Part shown: one piece after another, positions 6,415-10,737 of the stretch
Layout: every line of letters starts with the position of its first letter
Numbering within the stretch: the first letter of the stretch is position 1
Assembly (NCBI GenBank): GCA_964496475.1
Contig: CAZBZS010000065.1
Coordinates: 1-10,737, forward strand
Direction: 5' to 3'
Source: JASLPR01 sp964496475
GTDB lineage: Bacteria > Chloroflexota > UBA11872 > VXNJ01
Length of the DNA stretch: 10,737 nt
Notes under the pieces: generated by a model
The model's database searches: none
What the model saw: the letters and a program-made list of their open reading frames with translations, nothing else
Told to the model about the DNA's origin: nothing
Position numbers and translations under genes: made by a program

Positions 6415-6772
6415 GGTGAGCGTACGGGGCGGATAAAGCAACAACCTGCCGAGACGACCTCCCCAGGTTCCGTCTCGACAGGCTGTTCGGGAACTGCGCT
6501 GCCATATTGCCCGCCGGTGGATATTTGGTGCGCGGCGCGCGTCCGGCGAGGGTCTCCATTGTTGCTTATGTGTCAAGCCGGCCCTGATGAAATATTCGGC
6601 GACAAGTGGGAAAACGGCAGGCCAAGGATGGAGTTGCAGTGGAGACAGGATGCATCTTTTGCGGTCTGGAAGCGAATGAGGGAGTTTCCGGAGGGCGCCG
6701 GGTGTGTACGATTGAGGTGAGGCCGAGTGAGAAGCGTTCCGATGAGAGGGAACGAGCGGAGCATGGGTCGAT
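6415..6772. other. 358-base intergenic stretch between the importer operon and the response regulator
   Basis: It begins with the stem-loop at 6440-6487. A short inverted repeat, GTTC-GG-GAAC (6485-6494), follows directly. A 67-codon open frame (6517-6720, GTG start) has no ribosome site and no recognizable protein features, and I do not call it a gene. A second inverted repeat, CGTTCC (6735-6740) and GGAACG (6749-6754), lies just upstream of the regulator start. The promoter of the two-component operon should lie here, but I could not find a convincing -35/-10 pair. TTGCTT at 6562 is followed only by poor -10 candidates. Confidence 0.6.
6440..6487 (+). terminator. Strong stem-loop after the importer operon, possible terminator
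   Basis: About 19 base pairs can form: AACA (6440-6443) with TGTT (6484-6487), CCTG (6445-6448) with CAGG (6479-6482), CGAGACG (6450-6456) with CGTCTCG (6471-6477), and ACCT (6457-6460) with AGGT (6465-6468), closed by a CCCC loop. There are two single mismatches and one 2-base bulge. It lies 25 bases after the permease stop. No U tract follows on the plus strand, so it is not a canonical intrinsic terminator; it may still terminate, protect the mRNA 3' end, or belong to a dispersed repeat. Confidence 0.55.
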
Positions 6773-7525
6773 ATGAACGGTTTCGGCGATATCGCCGGTC
6801 GCAAGCTGGGGTGTGTGATGGGTGAGGTGAGGGTGCTGTTGGTTGACGACGAGCCCAGCCTGGTGGCGACGATCAGTTACAACCTGAGGAAAGAGGGCTA
6901 CGAGGTGCTGTCGGCGGGTGGAGGGGAGATGGCGATCGAGCTGGCGGCTCAACACGAGCCCGGCCTGATCATCCTGGATGTAATGTTGCCAGGACTGGAT
7001 GGATTCGACGTGTGCCGGATCATTCGGAAGCGCTCATCGGTGCCGATCCTCATGCTGACGGCGCGGGGGGATGAGGTGGATCGGGTGGTGGGACTGGAAA
7101 TCGGAGCGGATGACTACCTGACGAAGCCGTTCTCGATGCGTGAACTGATGGCGCGGGTGAAGGCGATGCTGCGGCGACGGGAGATGTTGTTGGACGAATT
7201 TGCGGAGGGACAGTCGGCGGAGAAGGACATGGAAACAGATGGGGAGCTGGTGCTGGACGTGCCGGGGAGGGTGGTGAGCCTGGGCGGGCGAATCGTGCGA
7301 CTGAAACCGCGGGAGTTCGATCTGCTGCTGTTCTTGATGCGACACCGGGGGGAGGTGTTCTCGGCGGCAAGCTTGATCCGTAGGGTGTGGGGGTACGGGT
7401 ATATCGTGGACACGAGCACAGTGCCGGTGCACATACGGGGGATTCGCAAGAAGGTGGAGGCCGATCCGGCGCGGCCGCAACGGATCGTGACGGTGCGTGG
7501 CGCTGGCTATCGGTACAGGGGGTGA
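6773..7525 (+). CDS. PhoB/RegX3-type response regulator (OmpR family)
   Basis: A 250-residue cytoplasmic transcription factor. The receiver domain (about 18-135) has the acidic pair D25/D26 in 'LLVDDEPS', the phosphoacceptor D69 in 'LIILDVMLPGLDG', T96 and K118 in 'YLTKPFSMREL'. The C-terminal OmpR-type winged helix (about 158-249) ends in 'IVTVRGAGYRYRG'. ATG 6773 has GGAG 11 bases upstream; ATG 6818 would give the usual short N-terminus ('MGEVRVLLVDDEP') and may be the true start. The kinase gene begins one base after the stop, and pstS and pstC follow. This placement, plus the similarity to RegX3/PhoP/PhoB, makes phosphate-starvation control the likely role. It probably binds the three-heptamer site upstream of pstS. 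Similar regulators of other signals exist, so the phosphate role is strong inference from context. Confidence 0.9.
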   Translation: MNGFGDIAGRKLGCVMGEVRVLLVDDEPSLVATISYNLRKEGYEVLSAGGGEMAIELAAQHEPGLIILDVMLPGLDGFDVCRIIRKRSSVPILMLTARGDEVDRVVGLEIGADDYLTKPFSMRELMARVKAMLRRREMLLDEFAEGQSAEKDMETDGELVLDVPGRVVSLGGRIVRLKPREFDLLLFLMRHRGEVFSAASLIRRVWGYGYIVDTSTVPVHIRGIRKKVEADPARPQRIVTVRGAGYRYRG

Positions 7526-7526
7526 G

Positions 7527-8933
7527 GTGCGGCGTATTTCGTTGAGTTCGCTCACGCTCAGGCTGGCGGGGATCGTGGCGACGGGACTCTCGGGGCTGGC
7601 GGTGGCCATCGTGGCGCAACTTCCGCTGACGGACGCGGATGGGGGCAGGGTGTTGATCATGGCGCTGGTGGCTGGGGTGATCACGGCGGGGGCGGCGACG
7701 CTGGTGGTGCGGCGGGAGTCGCGGAGGGTGGCGCTGGCGGCTGACCGGCTGAGGCAAATAGCGCGGCGTCTGCCGGGGGCGGACAGGGAGGATTCGTTGG
7801 ACGTCGGTGTAGGGGTGGCGGGAGCAGTGGGGGAGGTGGGCCGGCGGGCGGAGGCGGTGGGGGCGCAACTGCTGCGACTTGACGCGGAGCGGGCGCAACT
7901 ACGGGCGGTGTTGGCGCACATGGCGGACGGGGTGGTGATCGTGGATGAGGAGGAGCGGGTGGTGGTGGCGAATCCGGTGGCGGAGCGACTGCTAGCGACG
8001 CGGGCGGACCCGGAACTGCGGCGGACGCTGGCAGACTTCGCCAGAGATCACGAGGTGGTGGGGCTGGTGCGAACCGCGAGGCTGCGGGGTGAAGCGCAGT
8101 CGCGGGTGCTGGACTTGGGAGTGCGCGCGGAGCGGGCGCGGGTCGTGGTGGCGCCGGTGCAGGAGCCGGGGTCGGAATGGGTGGTGGTGCTGCTGCACGA
8201 CCTGGCCAGCGTTGAGGCGGCGGACAGGATGCGACGGGAATTCGTGGCGAACGTCTCGCATGAACTGCGGAACCCGATCTCGTCGCTGAAGGCGCTGGCG
8301 GAGACGTTGCTGGCGGGAGCGGCGGATGATCCGGCGGTAAGGGACGGATTCCTGGGGCGGATCGAGGGAGAGTCGGACCGGCTGGCGCAAATGGTGGAGG
8401 AATTGCTGGAACTGGCGCGGATCGAGGCGGGCCAGGAACGATTCGAGCCGCAATGGTGCGATCTCGCGGAGATCGTGCGGACGGCGGCGGAGCGATTGCG
8501 GCCACAAGCGGAGAGGGCGAAGCTGGAATTCCGGGCCCCAGGGGAGGAGCAGCGGGTGGCGGCTTTCGTGGATGCCGACATGCTGGATCACACGGTTACG
8601 AATCTTCTGCACAACGCGATCAAGTTCACGGGCCCCGGGGGGCGGGTCGAGGCGGGGGTGACCAGTCGAGACAGTGGCGCCGCCTTGAGCGTGGAGGACA
8701 CGGGGATTGGGATCGTAGAAGAGAATTTGGGCCGGCTGTTCGAACGGTTTTATAAGGCGGATCGCTCGCGCTCCGGGGGTGGTACAGGACTGGGGCTGGC
8801 GATAGCGAAGCACTTGGTGGGCAGGCACGGAGGGAGAATTTGGGCGGAGTCGGTGGGGCCGGGACAGGGATCGACTTTTTTTGTGGAACTACCGGAGGGT
8901 AAAAAGGAAGATTTGCCAGAATCGGGGCTGTAG
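7527..8933 (+). CDS. phoR: PhoR-type membrane sensor histidine kinase
   Basis: A 468-residue sensor kinase. Two N-terminal membrane segments (about 12-31 and 41-61) are separated by only some ten residues, so no large external sensor domain exists, as in PhoR. A HAMP-like linker (about 62-120) and a PAS domain (about 128-230, 'MADGVVIVDEEERVVVANP') follow. The phosphoaccepting H245 lies in 'VSHELRNPISSLKAL', where Asn replaces the common Thr. The ATPase domain shows the N box 'LHNAIKFT' (N363), G1 'VEDTGIGI' (D391), F box 'FERFYKADRSR' and G2 'GGTGLGLAIAKHL' (from 418). GTG 7527, one base after the regulator stop, was chosen; an in-frame GTG at 7497 would overlap the regulator. It should phosphorylate the adjacent regulator under phosphate limitation, probably through contact with the Pst system and PhoU; this is known for the family, not shown here. 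Confidence 0.9.
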   Translation: MRRISLSSLTLRLAGIVATGLSGLAVAIVAQLPLTDADGGRVLIMALVAGVITAGAATLVVRRESRRVALAADRLRQIARRLPGADREDSLDVGVGVAGAVGEVGRRAEAVGAQLLRLDAERAQLRAVLAHMADGVVIVDEEERVVVANPVAERLLATRADPELRRTLADFARDHEVVGLVRTARLRGEAQSRVLDLGVRAERARVVVAPVQEPGSEWVVVLLHDLASVEAADRMRREFVANVSHELRNPISSLKALAETLLAGAADDPAVRDGFLGRIEGESDRLAQMVEELLELARIEAGQERFEPQWCDLAEIVRTAAERLRPQAERAKLEFRAPGEEQRVAAFVDADMLDHTVTNLLHNAIKFTGPGGRVEAGVTSRDSGAALSVEDTGIGIVEENLGRLFERFYKADRSRSGGGTGLGLAIAKHLVGRHGGRIWAESVGPGQGSTFFVELPEGKKEDLPESGL

Positions 8934-8966
8934 AACTGGGGCTGATTCGAGACCCGGGCGCGAAAC

Positions 8967-8995
8967 GTTAAGCAGACGTTTATCTACGGCTAATG
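8967..8995 (+). promoter_or_regulatory. Candidate PHO box upstream of pstS
   Basis: Three heptamers follow each other at an exact 11-base period with 4-base spacers: GTTAAGC (8967-8973), GTTTATC (8978-8984) and GCTAATG (8989-8995). This is the architecture of PhoP/RegX3 boxes (GTTCACC-like repeats) in Actinobacteria and of the E. coli pho box. It lies in the 136-base gap between the kinase gene and pstS, 74 bases before the pstS start. The same bases also contain AAACGT (8963-8968) and ACGTTT (8976-8981), able to form a 6-pair hairpin. No good -10 element follows at the standard distance; TAGATT at 9027 is the best candidate. Confidence 0.5.
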
Positions 8996-9056
8996 TGGCG
9001 GACCCCCGGGGAGCGAGCGGAGCTGCTAGATTTCGGATCGGCGAACTACGAATCCT

Positions 9057-9062
9057 GAAGGA
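9057..9062 (+). promoter_or_regulatory. pstS: Ribosome binding site that fixes the TTG start of pstS
   Basis: The stretch GAAGGAGAG around 9057-9064 is the best Shine-Dalgarno match near the gene and sits at normal distance from TTG 9070. It supports the rare TTG start and argues against the longer frame that overlaps the kinase gene. Confidence 0.7.
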
Positions 9063-9069
9063 GAGCTGC

Positions 9070-10068
9070 TTGTTTGAATGGGCCAGTAGGCGCTGGTGGC
9101 TGGTGTTGCTGGCTATTGGGATGGCGGTGCTGGCCGGATGCGGGGTGGGAGGAGTGGATGAGAATACGATCCTGTTGGATGGATCGAGCACGGTTGGACC
9201 GATATCGCAGGCGGTAGCAGAGGAGTTTCAGGCGAGCTTCCGGGAGGCGCGGATACCGGTGGGAGTGTCGGGGAGCGGGGGCGGGTTCAAGAAATTCTGT
9301 ACCCGAGAAACGGATGTCACGAACGCGTCGCGACCCATCAAACAGATCGAAATCGAGCTCTGTGGCGAGAACGGGGTGGCATTCATCGAACTGCCGGTGG
9401 CGTTTGACGGCCTAGCGGTTGTGGGGAACCCGGCGAACGACTTCGTGGATTGCCTGACGGTGGCTGAGTTGCGGTCGATGTGGGAGCCGAAGGCGGAGGG
9501 GATGGTGAAAAGCTGGGCGCAGGTGAGGTCGGGTCTGCCGGACGAGAAGTTGTTGCTGTACGGGCCGGGGGTGGATTCGGGGACGTATGATTACTTCACG
9601 GATGCGGTGGTGGGGGAGGAGGGCGCCAGCCGGGGCGATTTTACCCCCAGTGAGGACGATAACGTGCTGGTGCAGGGAATCGCGGGCGATCGCAGCGCGC
9701 TGGGATTCTTCGGACTGGCTTATTTCACGGCGAATTCGGACAAATTGAAGTTAGTGGCGGTCGATGGCGGCGAGGGGTGCGTGAAACCGACGGAGGAGAC
9801 GGTGAATTCGGGGAAGTATCAGCCGCTGTCGCGTCCGCTGTTCATTTACGTGAGCACGGCGTCGGCGGAGCGTCCGGCGGTGCAGGCGTTCATCAATTTC
9901 TATCTGGAGAACGCAGCGTCGCTGGTAAGCGACGTAGGCTATGTGGCGCTGCCGGAAGAGATTTATGAGCTGGTACGGGTGCGATTTGAACAGAGAATTA
10001 CGGGATCGGTTTATGAGGGGCGGGGGGCGAGCATCGGAGTGGCGCTGGAAGATTTGTTGAAGAATTAA
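9070..10068 (+). CDS. pstS: Phosphate ABC importer, substrate-binding lipoprotein PstS
   Basis: A 332-residue lipoprotein that binds phosphate outside the membrane for the Pst importer. TTG 9070 was chosen because a strong ribosome site (AAGGAG, about 7 bases upstream) precedes it and a lipoprotein signal starts right there: 'RRWWLVLLAIGMAVLAGC', lipidated C24. Phosphate-binding loops are visible: 'DGSSTVGP' (37-44), 'SGSGGGFKKFC' (67-77), 'TNASRPI' (84-90) and 'GVDSGTYDYF' (167-176). The 'YQPLSRPLFIYV' stretch (250-261) is typical of PstS. The open frame extends back to 8881 over the kinase gene, but that part is not PstS-like. pstC follows after 18 bases. Expression is probably induced by the upstream two-component system through the candidate PHO box. 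Bacterial relatives include the SphX-like phosphate binders; phosphate as ligand is well supported by the operon. Confidence 0.94.
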   Translation: MFEWASRRWWLVLLAIGMAVLAGCGVGGVDENTILLDGSSTVGPISQAVAEEFQASFREARIPVGVSGSGGGFKKFCTRETDVTNASRPIKQIEIELCGENGVAFIELPVAFDGLAVVGNPANDFVDCLTVAELRSMWEPKAEGMVKSWAQVRSGLPDEKLLLYGPGVDSGTYDYFTDAVVGEEGASRGDFTPSEDDNVLVQGIAGDRSALGFFGLAYFTANSDKLKLVAVDGGEGCVKPTEETVNSGKYQPLSRPLFIYVSTASAERPAVQAFINFYLENAASLVSDVGYVALPEEIYELVRVRFEQRITGSVYEGRGASIGVALEDLLKN

Positions 10069-10086
10069 GGACGGGCACTAATCGGG

Positions 10087-10737
10087 ATGCAGGCGACATC
10101 GTCGAGACCGGAGAAGAAGGGGTTGGAGGCGGAACTGGCGCCCAGCCGACGGCGGGCATTGACGGAACGCACGGTGCAAGGGGTGCTGTTCACGGCGGCG
10201 GCGATTTCGGTGCTGACAACGGCGGGGATCGTGTTGACGCTGCTGGGCGAGACTTTGCAATTTTTCCGGGAGGTCTCGGTCTTCGAGTTTCTGACGGGCA
10301 CGCGTTGGACCCCGCTGTTTGCGTCGCAGCACTTCGGGGTGCTGCCGCTGGTGAACGGGACGCTGGCGGTGGCGTTCGTGGCGATGCTGGTGGCAATCCC
10401 AGTGGGATTGCTGACGGCGATCTTCCTGAGCGAGTACGCACCGGACGGGTTGCGGTCGATATTGAAGCCGGCGCTGGAGGTGCTGGCTGGAATTCCGACT
10501 GTGGTCTACGGATATTTCGCCCTGTTATTCGTGACGCCGGTGCTGAGGTCGATTCTGCCGGAGATGCAGATATTCAACGTGTTGAGTGCGGGGATAGTGA
10601 TGGGATTCATGATTCTGCCGATGATGGCGTCGATCAGCGAGGATGCGTTGCGGGCGGTGCCGAGAGGCCTGCGGGAGGGGGCGTACGCGCTGGGATCGAC
10701 GAAGTTCGAGGCGACGACGCGAGTGGTGCTGCCGGGG
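10087..10737 (+). CDS. pstC: Phosphate ABC importer, permease PstC (partial, runs off the window)
   Basis: The first 217 residues of an inner-membrane permease; the frame is still open at the right edge. After a polar cytoplasmic N-terminus (1-32), hydrophobic segments lie at about 33-54, 88-114, 127-152 and 165-187. 'REGAYALGSTKFEATTRVVLPG' begins at about 196 and is the EAA loop that docks with the ATPase PstB. 'VLAGIPTVVYGYFAL' (132-146) is a hallmark of PstC/PstA permeases. The loop 'FEFLTGTRWTPLFASQHFGV' (66-85) matches PstC rather than PstA. ATG 10087 lies 18 bases after the pstS stop. About 80-100 residues should remain, followed by pstA, pstB and phoU if the operon is standard. Confidence 0.93.
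   Translation, partial: MQATSSRPEKKGLEAELAPSRRRALTERTVQGVLFTAAAISVLTTAGIVLTLLGETLQFFREVSVFEFLTGTRWTPLFASQHFGVLPLVNGTLAVAFVAMLVAIPVGLLTAIFLSEYAPDGLRSILKPALEVLAGIPTVVYGYFALLFVTPVLRSILPEMQIFNVLSAGIVMGFMILPMMASISEDALRAVPRGLREGAYALGSTKFEATTRVVLPG

Noticed and set aside
6517..6720. 67-codon open frame between the importer operon and the response regulator
   Set aside because: GTG start without a ribosome site, no recognizable domain, signal or membrane segment, and codon pattern unlike the neighbouring plus-strand genes.
8048..8828. Long open frames antisense to the kinase gene, and similar ones antisense to the metal importer
   Set aside because: Their translations are low-complexity Pro/Arg/Ser-rich sequence, as expected opposite G-rich coding strands, while the forward frames have complete motifs.
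8881..9069. Extension of the pstS frame back into the kinase gene
   Set aside because: It would bury the lipoprotein signal 63 residues inside the protein; TTG 9070 has a strong ribosome site and correct signal-peptide placement.
1..10737. CRISPR arrays, tRNA/rRNA genes, transposases, phage or defence genes
   Set aside because: No regularly spaced repeats, no cloverleaf or rRNA signature and no mobile-element protein seen on either strand.

Overview
The window looks like a chromosomal segment of a GC-rich bacterium, most probably a member of the Chloroflexota. The evidence is indirect: the L,D-transpeptidase carries two degenerate copies of a repeat (a 'GHxxxGxxLxxW...FGxPIxE...QxFxxARF' pattern) that I associate with Chloroflexota surface proteins, the metal-transport and phosphate genes resemble those of that phylum, and PhyH-type dioxygenases are abundant in marine lineages such as SAR202. 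No rRNA, tRNA, CRISPR array, insertion sequence or phage gene is visible.

Layout, left to right: (1) 74-1237, minus strand, a PhyH-family 2-oxoglutarate/Fe(II) dioxygenase with clearly lower GC than the rest. (2) 1334-2077, minus strand, mobA, whose 5' end contains a run of 14 C on its coding strand. (3) 2156-3289, plus strand, a Tat-exported YkuD L,D-transpeptidase, convergent with (4) 3311-3799, minus strand, a Fur-family regulator, probably Zur. (5) 3936-6414, plus strand, a zinc/manganese ABC importer in the order binding lipoprotein, ATPase, permease. It is divergent from the regulator and separated from it by 136 bases holding an inverted repeat that is a good operator candidate. (6) 6415-6772, a non-coding stretch with a strong stem-loop. 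(7) 6773-8933, a PhoB/RegX3-type response regulator and its PhoR-type membrane histidine kinase. (8) 9070 to the right edge, pstS and the first 217 codons of pstC. The pst operon presumably continues with pstA, pstB and phoU outside the window.

Two regulatory circuits can be read directly from the layout. A Fur-family metal sensor sits beside and divergent from the metal importer it probably represses. A phosphate two-component system lies immediately upstream of the high-affinity phosphate importer, and three heptamers at 11-base period in the kinase-pstS gap look like a PHO box.

Most of the window is well-known core physiology, and I do not see an undescribed multi-gene system. The most useful leads are the C14 tract at the mobA start, which could switch frame; the missing acidic metal ligand in the binding lipoprotein; the compositional break at the dioxygenase gene; and the candidate operators. 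From about 1260 rightward the plus strand is G-rich regardless of gene direction, which suggests strong replication-strand bias with the plus strand as leading strand.
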